Shown: positions 1-9,501 of the stretch, piece after piece
Layout of the letters: the number at the start of each line of letters is the position of its first letter
Position numbering within the stretch: position 1 is the stretch's first letter
Assembly: GCF_013425525.1 (NCBI RefSeq)
Contig: NZ_JACCKA010000001.1
Location: 1 to 62,937, forward strand
Direction of reading: 5' to 3'
Source of the DNA: Luteimonas salinisoli
Lineage (GTDB): Bacteria; Pseudomonadota; Gammaproteobacteria; Xanthomonadales; Xanthomonadaceae
Length of the DNA stretch: 62,937 nt
Notes under the pieces: model-generated
Databases searched by the model: none
Told to the model about the DNA's origin: nothing
What the model saw: only the letters and a program-made list of their open reading frames with translations
Made by a program: the position numbers and the translations under genes

Positions 1-679
1 CGAGGCCGGCGCCGGCATGGCTGGCGTCCGCGTCCGGCGCGGCGTGCAGGCGGCCGCGCCGGGTCGGCGCCTGCGGCAGTACCGCCAGGGTCAGCGCTTC
101 GGACAGGGTGAGCGCCGAGGCCGGCTTGCCGAAGTAGATCAGGCTGGCCGCACCGACGCCCTCGATGTTGCCGCCGTAGGGCGCGAGGTTGAGATAGGCC
201 TCGAGCAGCTCGCGCTTGGAGTAGCGCGCCTCGAGCTGCAGCGCGCGCGCGATCTGCACCAGCTTGCCGCCCGGGGTGCGGGTATCCAGGCGCCAGCGCA
301 GCCGCGCCAGCTGCATGGTCAGGGTGGACCCGCCGATGCGCGGGCCGCCGGTGTAGGTGCTCCAGGCCGCACGCGCCAGGCTGGCCGGATTGACGCCTGG
401 ATGGGCATGGAACCAGGCGTCCTCGTGCAGCAGCGTGGCCTGCACCAGCGCCGGCTCCATCTCCTCCAGCGGCAGCCACAGGCGGTAGCGCTGGTCGCCG
501 GCCAGCACCAGGCGCAGCAGCCCGCCCTCGCGGTCCAGCACCGCCAGCGATTGCGGCACGCCCTGCGACAGCGGCGGGTGCGGGAGCAGCCGCACCGCGA
601 GCAGCGCCGCGACCGCCAGCGCCGCGACGATCAGCAGGCGGCCGGCGCGGCGCCACCAGCGGCCCGCCGCCGCGCTCAT
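1..679 (-). CDS. pbpC: Penicillin-binding protein 1C, N-terminal part (cut by window edge)
   Basis: Bifunctional peptidoglycan glycosyltransferase/transpeptidase of the inner membrane; only the first ~226 residues lie in the window. Residues ~12-33 form the membrane anchor. The glycosyltransferase (GT51) motifs follow: HEDAWFHAHPG with the catalytic Glu at ~86, then GGSTLTMQLAR, then YSKRELLEAYLN. The ATG overlaps the stop of the upstream alpha-2-macroglobulin gene (ATGA), so the two are translationally coupled. This pairing is well known in Gram-negative bacteria, where the macroglobulin is thought to guard the periplasm while PBP1C repairs the wall. The transpeptidase domain lies beyond the left edge and cannot be judged. 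Confidence 0.93.
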   Translation of the reverse strand, partial: MSAAAGRWWRRAGRLLIVAALAVAALLAVRLLPHPPLSQGVPQSLAVLDREGGLLRLVLAGDQRYRLWLPLEEMEPALVQATLLHEDAWFHAHPGVNPASLARAAWSTYTGGPRIGGSTLTMQLARLRWRLDTRTPGGKLVQIARALQLEARYSKRELLEAYLNLAPYGGNIEGVGAASLIYFGKPASALTLSEALTLAVLPQAPTRRGRLHAAPDADASHAGAGL

Positions 680-3600
680 CGCTCCGGTGCGGTCACGTTG
701 AGCGCGGCGCCCGCCGCGCCCTGGGCGTAGATCACGCGCTCGTACATCGACTCGGCATGGATCGGCGGCACCGCGAAGCGGCCGACGTTGCCGGCGCGGA
801 TGCGGTAGCGGAACTCGCGCGCCTCGCCGTGCGCGGTGCCGTACAGCAGCACCCGGTCCTCGCGCGGCTCGATGTGCTCGGGGACGAAGCTCGATCCCGG
901 CAGGGCCAGACTGGCCGCAGGCGGCTCGGAGGCGTCGGCGTCGTCGCTGGCGCGCGCCGGCAGCTGCATCACCGTCTCGAAGCCGCCCGGCAGCAGGTCG
1001 ACGATGGCGATGTCGCCGCGGCGCTCGGCGTCGAGCGCGCGCACCCGCAGCCGCACCGTGACCTCGGCGCCCAGCGGCACCTCGGCGACCGGCCGGCCCT
1101 CGTCGTCCAGGTAGTCGCGGACCACCTCCAGTCCGCGATCCTGCACCGCGGGGCCGGGCTGCAGATCGAAGCCCGACTGCGACAGCGCATACCACGCAGT
1201 GGCGCCGTCGCCGGGCAGCACCCGCAGGGCGCGGTCGTCGGCGGCGAACGTCGCCTGGCGCAGCAGCCCGGCGACCTCGCCGATCGGGCGCGCCCGTCCG
1301 CCGGCGTCCACCGCCTCGATCGCCGGCGGCGCGGCCTGCGCCTGCGCCGCGCCGTAGGCCTCCAGCGCCAGCAGGGTCAGCGCCGAGGACAGCGTGTTGT
1401 GGCGGTTCTCGCGCAGCGGCGCCAGCAGCCCTTCGATCGCCGCGGGGCCGAGCCGCCGCGCCATGTCGGGGAAGTGCCGGTGCAGCAGCAGCATCGCCCA
1501 GCCGCGGGCGATGCCGGGGTCGTGGTAGTCGGCGAATCCGGACCACGGCACCGGCGCGGCCGCGTTCATGCGCTGGAACACCGGGCCCGCCAATGCCCGC
1601 GCCGGTTCGTCCTGCTGCAGCAGGCGGTAGCTCGAGGCCAGCAGCATCACGGTGGCATCGTCGCCGTGCCAGCGGTCGGGGAAGTCGCGCTGCAGTTGTT
1701 CGCGCACCGCGCCCAGCAGGTTGCCGGCGCTGCGGCCCTGGCGCACCAGCAGGTAGACCGCCAGCGCCCGCGCCCGCAGCTGCGCCTGCGAGCGCAGCGC
1801 ACGATCGGCGGCCATGCCGGCGAGATAGCGGTTGGCGGCATCGAGCATGCCCGGCGGCACCGGCCGGCCGCGCTCGCGCGCCTCGACCAGGTACAGCGCC
1901 GTGTAGGCCGACACGAAAGGATCGGCATCTGGCGTCGCCCGCCACGTCCCGAACCCGCCCTCGCCGTTCTGGCGCGCGCGCAGCGCGGCGATGGCGCCCG
2001 CCACGGCGTCGTCGCCATTTCCGGGCAGCAGCCCGAACTCGGGATGCGTCGCGTCGACCAGCCCCGGCACCGCGGCGCTGACCACCTGTTCGGTGCACAG
2101 GTGCGGATAGTCGCGCAGGAACGCGGCCAGGCCGTCGACGGCCACGAACGGCGACGTCGAGGCCGCGATCCGCCGCTGCGCGCGCTGCCCGTACATGCGC
2201 CGCAGGTCGGTCAGCTCCTCCCGGCGCTGGGCGTGGCCGAGCCGCACGTCCTGGCGCGCGACCGTGGCCGGACGCACCGAGACCTCGATCGTCCGCTGCG
2301 CGCGGTAGCGGCCGGACTCGGCGATGACCGTCACCGGCACCGCGCCCAGCCGCTCGCCGGCGCGCACGCGCAGCCGCACGCTGTCCTCGCGCCCGGAGCC
2401 CAGCGACACGGTCGCGGCCGGGTCGCCGACCGCCTCCAGCTCCGGCGGCAGCGACAGCCGCACCGTCACCGGCAGCTCGCCATCGCCGCCGGTCACCATG
2501 TTGGCCACCCCGACCGGCAGCTCGAACTCGTCGCCAGGCGCCACGTGGGTCGGCACCGTGGGCGTGAGCACGAAATCGCCGCGCGAGACCATCGTGGTTT
2601 CGGCCAGACCGATGCGCTGCGGCGTGACCGCCACCGCCACCACCCGCGCGCGGCCGTTGAAGTGGTCGGGCAGGCGGAACTCGAGCGTTCGTTCGCCGTC
2701 CACCTCCACCATCCCCGACCACCAGACCGCCGGCTTCTCGCTCTTGCGCCCGAACGGGTTGAGGTGGCGGGCGAGACCCGCGTCGCCGTCGCCGCCGGGG
2801 GCGGCGATCGTGGCCAGGCGGCTGAATTCGGGCAGGATCAGGTCGAGGATCTGCGCGGTGTCCACCTGCAGCCGCTTGCGGGCGAAGAAATCGTCGAGCG
2901 GGTCGCCGACACGGTAGCGCGCGACCTGCAGGATGCCCTCGTCGACCGCGAAGGCCACCACCCGCGCGCGGCCCTCGGTGCGGATGGTCAGCGGGATCTC
3001 CGCGCCCGGCCGCGACACTTCCGGCAGCGAGACCGACAGCGGCTGGGTGCGCGCGCCGCGGTCGACCCGGAACGGCGCCACGCCGTAGGACAACGGACTC
3101 ATGAACACCTCGTCCGACATCGGGTCGCGCAGGAACTGCACGTTGACGTAGCCGTTGCCCTCGAACCCTTCCGGCAAGCGGATCCGCTGCACCGAGCTGG
3201 TGGTGTCCGCCTTGAACCAGGCGTGCGCGTACACCCGGTCGCGCTCGATGGTGATCAGCCCCGCGCCGGGATACGGCGCGCGCACGCCGATCTCGATGAC
3301 GTCGCCCGGCGCGTACTCCTGCCTGGATAGCGACAGCGACAGCTCCGCGTTGCGCTCGAGCGAGCGGGCCAGGTTCGCGGCGCCGGCCACCGAGTACGCG
3401 ATGCGGTTGAGCACGCTGCCGTCGCCGTCGCGGATCTCGAGCAGGAAGTCCCCTGGCCGGTCGGTGGCCAGGACATGCTCGCTCTCGCCGGCCCGCAGCG
3501 CCAGCGGCTGGTCGCTGCGGTCGTCCAGCCGCTGCTGCGATACGTAGCGGTAAAGCCCGGAACGCTGCCTGGTCAACACCGAGACGTGGCTGCGCTCGAC

Positions 3601-6480
3601 CAGCACCGCGCGCAGCCCGTCCACCGCCCGCGCCTTGGCGTCCGGGCCGATGGCGACCAGGCGCACGCTGCGCTTGCTGCCGCGAGCGACGTGATGCAGC
3701 GGGTCGGCGCTCTTCATGCCGACCAGGAACGCGTTGTCCGACACCAGGGTGGTGGCGCGTGCCGCGACGTTGCGGCCGCTGCCCGGCTCGAACGCCCGCA
3801 CCAGCAGGTCCAGCTGATAGCTGGCGCGCGCGTAGCGTTCCAGGTCCAGGGCGATCTCGGCCTCGCCGTCGGCGTCGGTCACGGTCTCGCTCAACGATTC
3901 CTCGTAGCCCTCCTCGGCGCGCTGCGGATCGTGGAAGGTCCAGCCCGGCCAGCCGGCGAACGCCGGCAGCGCCGGGCGCAGCACCATGTCCGCCTCGACC
4001 CGGCGCTTCGCTGCCGGGGTGCCGAACAGGTTCTCGGCACCGACCCGCGCCACCAGGCCCTCGGGCCTGACCCAACCGTCGCCGGCCTGTCGGTTGAAGC
4101 GCACCCCGACCCGCATCGAGTCCGGCAGGAACTCGCGCACCTGCACCGTGGTGGCGCCGATGCCGGTGCGCTCGTCGTCCTTGCCGAGCAGGTACAGGTT
4201 GGCCTCCCAGGCGCCGCTGGGCGCGTGCCGGGGCGGCGTGAAGTCGAAGCCTTCGAACCCGATCTCGCCAAGGGTCAGCCGCTCGCGCCGCGCCACCGTG
4301 CCGCGCGGATCGGTGATCACCATCTCCAGCGGCAGTCCCTGCAGGGGCCGCGACCAGTCCGCGGCGCGCACGATCAGGCCCAGGTGCACGGTGTCGCCGG
4401 GGCGGTACAGGCCACGGTCGGAAAACAGCGACGCCTTCAGCGCGCCGGCCTCGCGCTGGTTCTCGTCGCCGCCGACGTCGAAGCGCGAGTAGTCCAGCCG
4501 CCGCCGCCGATCGTCGATCGGCAGGAACGACAGGTCGTCGCCCTGCGCCACGGTCAGCATCAGCGGCTGCTTCTCGCGCTTGAACTCGTCCAGCGCCGGC
4601 AGTCGCGCACGGCCGTCGGCGTCGGTCAGCGCCTCGACCAGGGTCTCGCCGTTGCGGGCGATCGCCCGCACCCGCGCGCCGGCCACCGGGGTGCCGGCGG
4701 AGATCGACTGCACGAACACGTCGCGGCTGCCATCGAGCGCGCGCTTGACCAGCATGCCCAGGTCGGTCAGCACCACCAGCCGGCTGTCGCGCTCGCTGCC
4801 GGCGTTGTCGGCCAGGGTCTGTTCGGCGGGCTTTTCCGCATCCGATTCGCTCAGGGTGCGCAGGCTGAGCAGGAACACGCCGCGCCTGCCAGGCGCCAGG
4901 TGCGGCCCCAGGTCGATGCCCTCGTAGCGGGTGCGCGCCGGATCGCCGGCGGGAAGGCGGCGGCGGATCTCCTCGCGCTCGACCAGGCTGTCCTCGGACA
5001 GCGAATAGAAATGCGGCTCGCCGTAGTCGCCGCGGTTGTGCTGCACCAGCTGGTGCAGGGCGCCGGGCAGCACCCGCGCCACCTCCAGCCGCAGCCCGGG
5101 CACGTTGCGCGCCGCGACGCTGACCCGGCGCTCGCCGCGCAGCGACAGCAGCGCGCCCTCGCCGACGAAGCGCAGCAGTTCCGGGTAGTCCGGCACCCGC
5201 TGCACCGCCGATGCGGGCTGCCCGAGCAGGAACCCGCCGAACGACTTCAGCCCCTTGTCGACGCGGACGTACAGATAGCGTCCGGGCGGCGCCTGGTAGC
5301 GGAAGCTGTGGGTCTCGACGTATTCGCGCTCGGCCGGCAGCGGCGCCAGCGCCAGCGCCTGCGAGGCCTTCAGCACCGCTTCGTCGACCTCCGACGGCGA
5401 CCAGCGCCAGGGGCCGGACTGCCGCGACGCCGGACGCTGCGGATGCCGCTCGGGCAGCAGCCAGGCCTCGACCGCCTGCGACACGTCGGCGTCGCGCATC
5501 GCCTGGTTGAAGCCGACCACCAGCACCTGTTCCGGTTCGTAGCGGTCGTTCTCGGCCAGCGCCGCGTCGATCGCGCCGACCTCGACGCTGTACAGCGACG
5601 GCAGCGCCACCTCCGACCAGAGCGCCTCCGGCGTGCCCTTGCCGCCCAGCGCGCTGGCCACCCCGGCGTCGACCTCCAGCTTCAGCGCGCCGCCGTTCTC
5701 GGGAATCCGCAGCGGCGCCGAATGCACCCAGGCCTCGAGCCGGCTGTCGTCGTAGACCACGGTCCACTCCGGCGCCGGCAGCGCGCGCCCGGCACCGTCG
5801 CGGTGATCGAAGGCCAGGGCCCGCTCCAGCGACGCGGCATCGACCGGATGCGAGAAGCGCAGGGCGTAGACCGCCTTCTTCAGGTTCGGGTCTTCCGGGT
5901 CCTGGTGGAAGTCGGCCCCGGAGGTCTTCGCCTCGAACGGCGCCGTGGAGAACCCGAACCCGGTGTCGGTCAGCGGCCTGCCCGGGGCCAGCGCCTGCGC
6001 CGGGTCGATCCGGATCTCGAAGTCGGTGGCCACCGGCCAGTCCTCCGCCGGGGTGAACACCAGGGTGCGGTCGTCGCTCCACAGCCAGGTCCCCGGATGC
6101 GCCGGCTTCAGCGCCACCCCCTGCGGCTCCTCGCCGATGCGTTCCAGCGGCGCCACCGGTTTGGCGAAACGCAGGCGCAGCGGCGAGATCCGCGGCGGCG
6201 ACTTCGCGTAGTCGGTGGCCTTGGGTTCGATGACGGTGGCGGCGATGGCATCCGGCCGCGGCGGCGGTTCCGGACGGTCGTGCCACCACAGCAGCACGGC
6301 GATCAGCGCGAACGCGCCGCCCAGCCAATGCATCGGCCGGTTGCGCACCTGCCCGCCCCAGGCCCGGAGCCAGCCGGGCGGTTGCCAGTCGAAGCGCCCG
6401 AACAGCGCCTGCGCAAGCCGCTCCGGCCAGCTGTCGTGCCGATACCGCGACGGCGTGGATGCCGGTTCCCGCGTTGTCAT
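676..6480 (-). CDS. yfhM: Bacterial alpha-2-macroglobulin (YfhM-like periplasmic protease trap)
   Basis: A 1934-residue inner-membrane-anchored alpha-2-macroglobulin. Residues ~51-66 are a single N-terminal membrane segment and there is no lipobox, so it is anchored by a signal anchor and not as a lipoprotein. The macroglobulin and bait region covers the first ~1400 residues. The thioester motif reads CTEQ (Cys ~1462) in HLCTEQVV, keeping the Cys and Gln needed for the internal thioester; E. coli YfhM has CLEQ. An alpha-alpha barrel thioester domain and a receptor-like C terminus follow. I chose the ATG at 6480 because AGGGA lies 7 nt upstream; an in-frame start 10 codons earlier is possible. 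It is translationally coupled to pbpC. Proposed role: covalent trapping of foreign proteases in the periplasm. Confidence 0.93.
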   Translation of the reverse strand: MTTREPASTPSRYRHDSWPERLAQALFGRFDWQPPGWLRAWGGQVRNRPMHWLGGAFALIAVLLWWHDRPEPPPRPDAIAATVIEPKATDYAKSPPRISPLRLRFAKPVAPLERIGEEPQGVALKPAHPGTWLWSDDRTLVFTPAEDWPVATDFEIRIDPAQALAPGRPLTDTGFGFSTAPFEAKTSGADFHQDPEDPNLKKAVYALRFSHPVDAASLERALAFDHRDGAGRALPAPEWTVVYDDSRLEAWVHSAPLRIPENGGALKLEVDAGVASALGGKGTPEALWSEVALPSLYSVEVGAIDAALAENDRYEPEQVLVVGFNQAMRDADVSQAVEAWLLPERHPQRPASRQSGPWRWSPSEVDEAVLKASQALALAPLPAEREYVETHSFRYQAPPGRYLYVRVDKGLKSFGGFLLGQPASAVQRVPDYPELLRFVGEGALLSLRGERRVSVAARNVPGLRLEVARVLPGALHQLVQHNRGDYGEPHFYSLSEDSLVEREEIRRRLPAGDPARTRYEGIDLGPHLAPGRRGVFLLSLRTLSESDAEKPAEQTLADNAGSERDSRLVVLTDLGMLVKRALDGSRDVFVQSISAGTPVAGARVRAIARNGETLVEALTDADGRARLPALDEFKREKQPLMLTVAQGDDLSFLPIDDRRRRLDYSRFDVGGDENQREAGALKASLFSDRGLYRPGDTVHLGLIVRAADWSRPLQGLPLEMVITDPRGTVARRERLTLGEIGFEGFDFTPPRHAPSGAWEANLYLLGKDDERTGIGATTVQVREFLPDSMRVGVRFNRQAGDGWVRPEGLVARVGAENLFGTPAAKRRVEADMVLRPALPAFAGWPGWTFHDPQRAEEGYEESLSETVTDADGEAEIALDLERYARASYQLDLLVRAFEPGSGRNVAARATTLVSDNAFLVGMKSADPLHHVARGSKRSVRLVAIGPDAKARAVDGLRAVLVERSHVSVLTRQRSGLYRYVSQQRLDDRSDQPLALRAGESEHVLATDRPGDFLLEIRDGDGSVLNRIAYSVAGAANLARSLERNAELSLSLSRQEYAPGDVIEIGVRAPYPGAGLITIERDRVYAHAWFKADTTSSVQRIRLPEGFEGNGYVNVQFLRDPMSDEVFMSPLSYGVAPFRVDRGARTQPLSVSLPEVSRPGAEIPLTIRTEGRARVVAFAVDEGILQVARYRVGDPLDDFFARKRLQVDTAQILDLILPEFSRLATIAAPGGDGDAGLARHLNPFGRKSEKPAVWWSGMVEVDGERTLEFRLPDHFNGRARVVAVAVTPQRIGLAETTMVSRGDFVLTPTVPTHVAPGDEFELPVGVANMVTGGDGELPVTVRLSLPPELEAVGDPAATVSLGSGREDSVRLRVRAGERLGAVPVTVIAESGRYRAQRTIEVSVRPATVARQDVRLGHAQRREELTDLRRMYGQRAQRRIAASTSPFVAVDGLAAFLRDYPHLCTEQVVSAAVPGLVDATHPEFGLLPGNGDDAVAGAIAALRARQNGEGGFGTWRATPDADPFVSAYTALYLVEARERGRPVPPGMLDAANRYLAGMAADRALRSQAQLRARALAVYLLVRQGRSAGNLLGAVREQLQRDFPDRWHGDDATVMLLASSYRLLQQDEPARALAGPVFQRMNAAAPVPWSGFADYHDPGIARGWAMLLLHRHFPDMARRLGPAAIEGLLAPLRENRHNTLSSALTLLALEAYGAAQAQAAPPAIEAVDAGGRARPIGEVAGLLRQATFAADDRALRVLPGDGATAWYALSQSGFDLQPGPAVQDRGLEVVRDYLDDEGRPVAEVPLGAEVTVRLRVRALDAERRGDIAIVDLLPGGFETVMQLPARASDDADASEPPAASLALPGSSFVPEHIEPREDRVLLYGTAHGEAREFRYRIRAGNVGRFAVPPIHAESMYERVIYAQGAAGAALNVTAPER

Positions 6481-6548
6481 CGCTTCCCTGCCCGCCGGCC
6501 GAGGCCCCATCCCCTGTTGGGGTCGAGCTTAGCAGTCCCGATGCGCGC

Positions 6549-7109
6549 CTACACCGTGCCGCGGCACTTGCCCTGCCAGGGCCGATACCACTCGCGCAGG
6601 CGGGCGATGTCGGCCTGGGCATCGTCGCCGACGTGGAACAGCTCGCCGATGCCGATCACCCGCTCCGGGTAGTGGAAATAGGCCGGCAGGATCGGCACCC
6701 GCGCGGCATGGGCGATCTTCCAGAAGCCGGTTTTCCATTGCCGCACGCGCCTGCGGGTGCCTTCGGGGGTCACCGCGAACCACATGCGGTCGGCGCGCAT
6801 CAGCATCTCCACGGCCTGCCCCACCGTGCCCTGCGGCGCGCTGCGGTCGATCGGGATCACCCCGAGCCGCCGCAACAACGGCGCCAGGGGCCACCAGAAC
6901 AGTTGCCGCTTGCCCAACACCCGCACCTCCAGCCCCATCGCCAGCTTGGCGGCGAAGCCCCACAGGCCGTCCCAGTTGGACGAATGCGGCGCCGCGATCA
7001 GCACGAGCTTGGGCAGGTCCGGCAGGGTGCCGACCACCCGCCACCCGCCCAGCCGCAGCACGCTGCGCCCGATCCAGCGGGCGAAGGCGTTGGGCCGCAC
7101 CCGCGGCAT
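6549..7109 (-). CDS. Small lysophospholipid acyltransferase (PlsC-like) family protein
   Basis: About 186 residues with the acyltransferase signature HSSNWD (H-x4-D catalytic block) near the N terminus, IPIDR, and the PEGTRR block that binds glycerol phosphate. It is much shorter than PlsC of E. coli (245 aa) and resembles the compact acyltransferases annotated as 1-acylglycerol-3-phosphate acyltransferase-like; the true acyl acceptor is unknown. The ATG at 7109 lacks a good ribosome site. A TTG at 7151, just after the arfB stop and behind GAGTGA, would add 14 residues and would fit coupled translation. It lies downstream of arfB on the same strand. Confidence 0.8.
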   Translation of the reverse strand: MPRVRPNAFARWIGRSVLRLGGWRVVGTLPDLPKLVLIAAPHSSNWDGLWGFAAKLAMGLEVRVLGKRQLFWWPLAPLLRRLGVIPIDRSAPQGTVGQAVEMLMRADRMWFAVTPEGTRRRVRQWKTGFWKIAHAARVPILPAYFHYPERVIGIGELFHVGDDAQADIARLREWYRPWQGKCRGTV

Positions 7110-7155
7110 CGACGGCGGGATCGGCGGAGTCAGCGGCTGCGCGCGGTCCAAGGAT

Positions 7156-7569
7156 TCACTCCAGGTCGGGCGAGGAACGCCCGCGCTTGACCTGGCTGCG
7201 CTGGCGCTTGCCCTCCAGGCGCCGGCGCTTGGCGGCACGGCTGGGACGGGTGGCGATGCGCGGCCGCGGCGCCTCCAGGCTGGCGCCGATGAACGCCTGC
7301 AGGCGCGCGCGCGCGTCCTCGCGGTTGCGCTCCTGGGTGCGAAAGCGCTGGGCGCTGATCACCAGCACGCCGTCGTCGGTGACGCGGCGGTCGCGCCTGG
7401 CCAGCAGCCGCTCGCGCAGCGCCTCGCTCAGCGACGGCGAGCGTGCGATGTCGAATCGCAGCTCGACCGCGGTGGCGACCTTGTTGACGTTCTGCCCGCC
7501 GGGCCCGCCGGAGCGCACGAAGCGTTCGACGAGTTCGCGCTCGGGGATCTCTGGCATCGGCTCGGTCAT
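7156..7569 (-). CDS. arfB: Alternative ribosome-rescue peptidyl-tRNA hydrolase ArfB
   Basis: 137 residues, matching the usual ~140 of ArfB/YaeJ. The catalytic GGQ loop is present as SGGPGGQNVNK near residue 23, and the C terminus is a basic tail (RAAKRRRLEGKRQRSQVKRG) that in ArfB enters the empty mRNA channel. It hydrolyses peptidyl-tRNA on ribosomes stalled without a stop codon. The ATG at 7569 has GGAGGT directly upstream; starts further 5' would reach toward the divergent DUF2059 gene. It is transcribed away from that gene, with about 100 bp between them for both promoters. Confidence 0.93.
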   Translation of the reverse strand: MTEPMPEIPERELVERFVRSGGPGGQNVNKVATAVELRFDIARSPSLSEALRERLLARRDRRVTDDGVLVISAQRFRTQERNREDARARLQAFIGASLEAPRPRIATRPSRAAKRRRLEGKRQRSQVKRGRSSPDLE

Positions 7570-7670
7570 ACCACCTCCGCGGGGGATTGTAGTCATCCCG
7601 TCGTGGCGCCGTATTGACGCACCGCGATGCAGCATCGACGATGCCGGTCCCGACAGCAGGAGAAGTCCCG

Positions 7671-8165
7671 ATGAGGCAGATGTCCCGCGTACTGGCGCTC
7701 ACGGCGCTGCTGCTGGCGGCCCCGCTGGCGTTCGCCCAGCAGGCCAGCGACGCCCAGGTGGACCGCCTGCTCGAGGTGATGCGGGCGCAGGCAACGGTGG
7801 AGGCGATGATGCCGCAGGTGCAGGCCTCGCAGCAGCAGATGGTGGCCCAGCTGACCGCCGGCCAAGAGCTGAACGAGCAGGACCGTGCGAGGCTCGACGC
7901 GATCATCGCCAGCTCCAACCAGCGGATCGCCGAGACCCTGACCTGGGACAGGCTCGAGCCGATCTACCGCGACATCTACATCCGCACCTTCGCCTCCGAA
8001 GACATGGAGGCGATGATCGAGTTCTACGAGAGCCCCGCGGGGCAGAGGCTGCTCGACAAGATGCCGCAGCTGATGCAGAACACCATGGTCGCGGTGCAGC
8101 AGCTGGTGATGCCGATGATGCAGCAGCTGGAGCAGGACATCCGCGAGCACACCGCCGCGGAATGA
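7671..8165 (+). CDS. Exported DUF2059 protein
   Basis: 164 residues. A signal peptide (VLALTALLLAAPLAFA, cleavage before QQAS) is followed by a helical, Met/Gln-rich domain with the DUF2059 pattern FYESPAGQRLLDKMPQLM. The family is periplasmic and of unknown function. The ATG at 7671 has AGGAG 9 nt upstream, better than an in-frame upstream start. It is a single gene; a REP cluster follows and may act as its transcript end. Confidence 0.85.
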   Translation: MRQMSRVLALTALLLAAPLAFAQQASDAQVDRLLEVMRAQATVEAMMPQVQASQQQMVAQLTAGQELNEQDRARLDAIIASSNQRIAETLTWDRLEPIYRDIYIRTFASEDMEAMIEFYESPAGQRLLDKMPQLMQNTMVAVQQLVMPMMQQLEQDIREHTAAE

Positions 8166-8214
8166 CCGCCGCCGGCCCGCTTCGCGGCATGCCCGCGGGT
8201 CCGGTCCGGCTGTC

Positions 8215-8281
8215 GTAGAGCGGAGCTTGCTCCGCTGCTCCCGGCTCCGGAGCCCGCGCAGCCGAGCAAGCTCGGCTCTAC
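8215..8281. repeat. REP pair (BIME) 1
   Basis: Two facing palindromes. The first is GTAG plus AGCGGAGC-TT-GCTCCGCT (8215-8236). The second is AGCCGAGC-AA-GCTCGGCT plus CTAC (8260-8281), that is, another GTAG palindrome on the opposite strand. The GTAG head matches the REP class known from Stenotrophomonas (SMAG) and other xanthomonads, which RAYT transposases mobilise in trans. No RAYT gene is in the window. Confidence 0.85.
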
Positions 8282-8291
8282 GGGGCGGAGT

Positions 8292-8381
8292 GATTTTCGC
8301 GACGGCGATGGCATCCCCGGGCGATTTTCGCGGCGGCGACGGCATCCCCGGGGCGATTTTCGCGGTGGCGATGGCATCGCC
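8292..8381. repeat. Tandem repeat, three units of 31-32 nt
   Basis: Three near-identical units begin at 8292, 8323 and 8355. Each reads GATTTTCGCG, then RYGGCGAYGG, then CATCSCCG. They lie exactly between REP pairs 1 and 2. No function is visible; slippage or repeated REP insertion could have made them. Confidence 0.8.
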
Positions 8382-8449
8382 GTAGAGCGGAGCTTGCTCC
8401 GCTGCTCTTTGGCGCCGGAGACCGTGCAGCCGAGCAAGCTCGGCTCTAC
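8382..8449. repeat. REP pair (BIME) 2
   Basis: Same architecture as pair 1: a GTAG-AGCGGAGC palindrome at 8382-8403 and the inverted AGCCGAGC palindrome ending in CTAC at 8428-8449, with a different 24-nt spacer. Confidence 0.85.
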
Positions 8450-8489
8450 GGGGGGCTTCGGTGCCCGCGTCGCCGGTGGTCCGGCCTTC

Positions 8490-8556
8490 GTAGAGCGGAG
8501 CTCGCTCCGCTGTTCCCGGCTCCGGAGCCCGCGCAGCCGAGCAAGCTCGGCTCTAC
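8490..8556. repeat. REP pair (BIME) 3, overlapping the truC stop
   Basis: GTAG palindrome at 8490-8511 (loop CG instead of TT) and inverted partner at 8535-8556. The CTAC end supplies the TAG stop codon of truC on the minus strand (8553-8555). Confidence 0.85.
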
Positions 8557-9263
8557 GGGGCGGGAGCGTCGAAGAGCGCCAGCGCCTTCGCGAACTCCGC
8601 GTCCGGCGGCGCCTCCACCGTCACCCGGCGGCCGTCGCCGGGGTGCAGGAACGCCAGCCGCTGCGCGTGCAGCAGCATCCGGTGCACGCCGAGCATGCGG
8701 AAATGGCGGTTGTGGCGGCCGTCGCCGTGGCTGGTGTCGCCGATGAGGTGGTGCGAGGCGTGCTTGAGGTGGCGGCGGATCTGGCGGAAGCGGCCGGTTT
8801 CCGGCGCGGCGCGCAGCAGCGCGTAGCGCGAGGTCGCGAAGCCGGCCGAGGGCACGTCCAGTTCCGCGGTCGCCAGGCGCACGAAGCGGGTGATCGCCGG
8901 CTTCCTCAGCCGCTTGCCCGGCCCGCCATCGAGCGGATGGTCGATGGTGAACTCCGCCTCCGGCCAGCCGCGGCACACCGCCAGGTAGTGCTTTTCCACG
9001 GTGCGCGACATCAGCTGCTCGCCGAGCGCGCTGGCGGCGTCGCGCGCGAAGGCCAGCAGCAGGCAGCCGCTGGTGGCGCGGTCGAGGCGATGGACCAGGA
9101 ACACCGCGCGTCCGAAGTGCCGCCGTGCGCGATCGACCAGGAAGTCGGTCTCGCCGCCGGCCAGCTGGCTGTCGTGGACCATCATCCCGGCCGGCTTGTC
9201 GACCACCGCCAGCAGGTCGTCGGCGTAGAGCACCTCGATGCCCGCGGACACGCCGACGCTCAT
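8553..9263 (-). CDS. truC: RluA-family pseudouridine synthase, TruC type
   Basis: 236 residues. The catalytic motif HRLDRATSG carries the Asp nucleophile that converts uridine to pseudouridine. The segment GDTSHGDGRHNRHF is characteristic of TruC, which modifies U65 of tRNA-Ile and tRNA-Asp; other RluA members lack it. There is no S4 domain, as expected for TruC. I took the ATG at 9263 because upstream codons are Pro/Arg-rich noise. The stop codon is formed by the GTAG end of a REP element. About 240 bp upstream to ubiB show no other feature. Confidence 0.85.
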   Translation of the reverse strand: MSVGVSAGIEVLYADDLLAVVDKPAGMMVHDSQLAGGETDFLVDRARRHFGRAVFLVHRLDRATSGCLLLAFARDAASALGEQLMSRTVEKHYLAVCRGWPEAEFTIDHPLDGGPGKRLRKPAITRFVRLATAELDVPSAGFATSRYALLRAAPETGRFRQIRRHLKHASHHLIGDTSHGDGRHNRHFRMLGVHRMLLHAQRLAFLHPGDGRRVTVEAPPDAEFAKALALFDAPAP

Positions 9264-9501
9264 GCCGCCGCCCCCGGCTGCGCACCGACCGGTCGGTCGC
9301 GCTGCGCGCCCCGGCCCGGCGACACAGCAATCGACCGCCCACACCGCCGCCAACCGGAAGGCCAGGGCGAGGTCCCGGCGTATTGGTCACTCAGACGGTC
9401 TATGTCGTTGGCCAAGGGTCGTGGGATTCAGGTGGCATCGGCAAGGTGCGACACCAAGTCCAGGGGTCCGGCGCGCAGCCGCCACGGATCGCCGGCACGC
9501 G

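Noticed and set aside
757..6672. Long plus-strand open frames opposite the macroglobulin gene
   Set aside because: His/Arg/Gln-rich translations without domains, as expected for the antisense of GC-rich genes.
8215..8556. Regular repeats as a possible CRISPR array
   Set aside because: The repeats are palindromic in facing pairs with GTAG ends and irregular spacing, and no cas gene is present.
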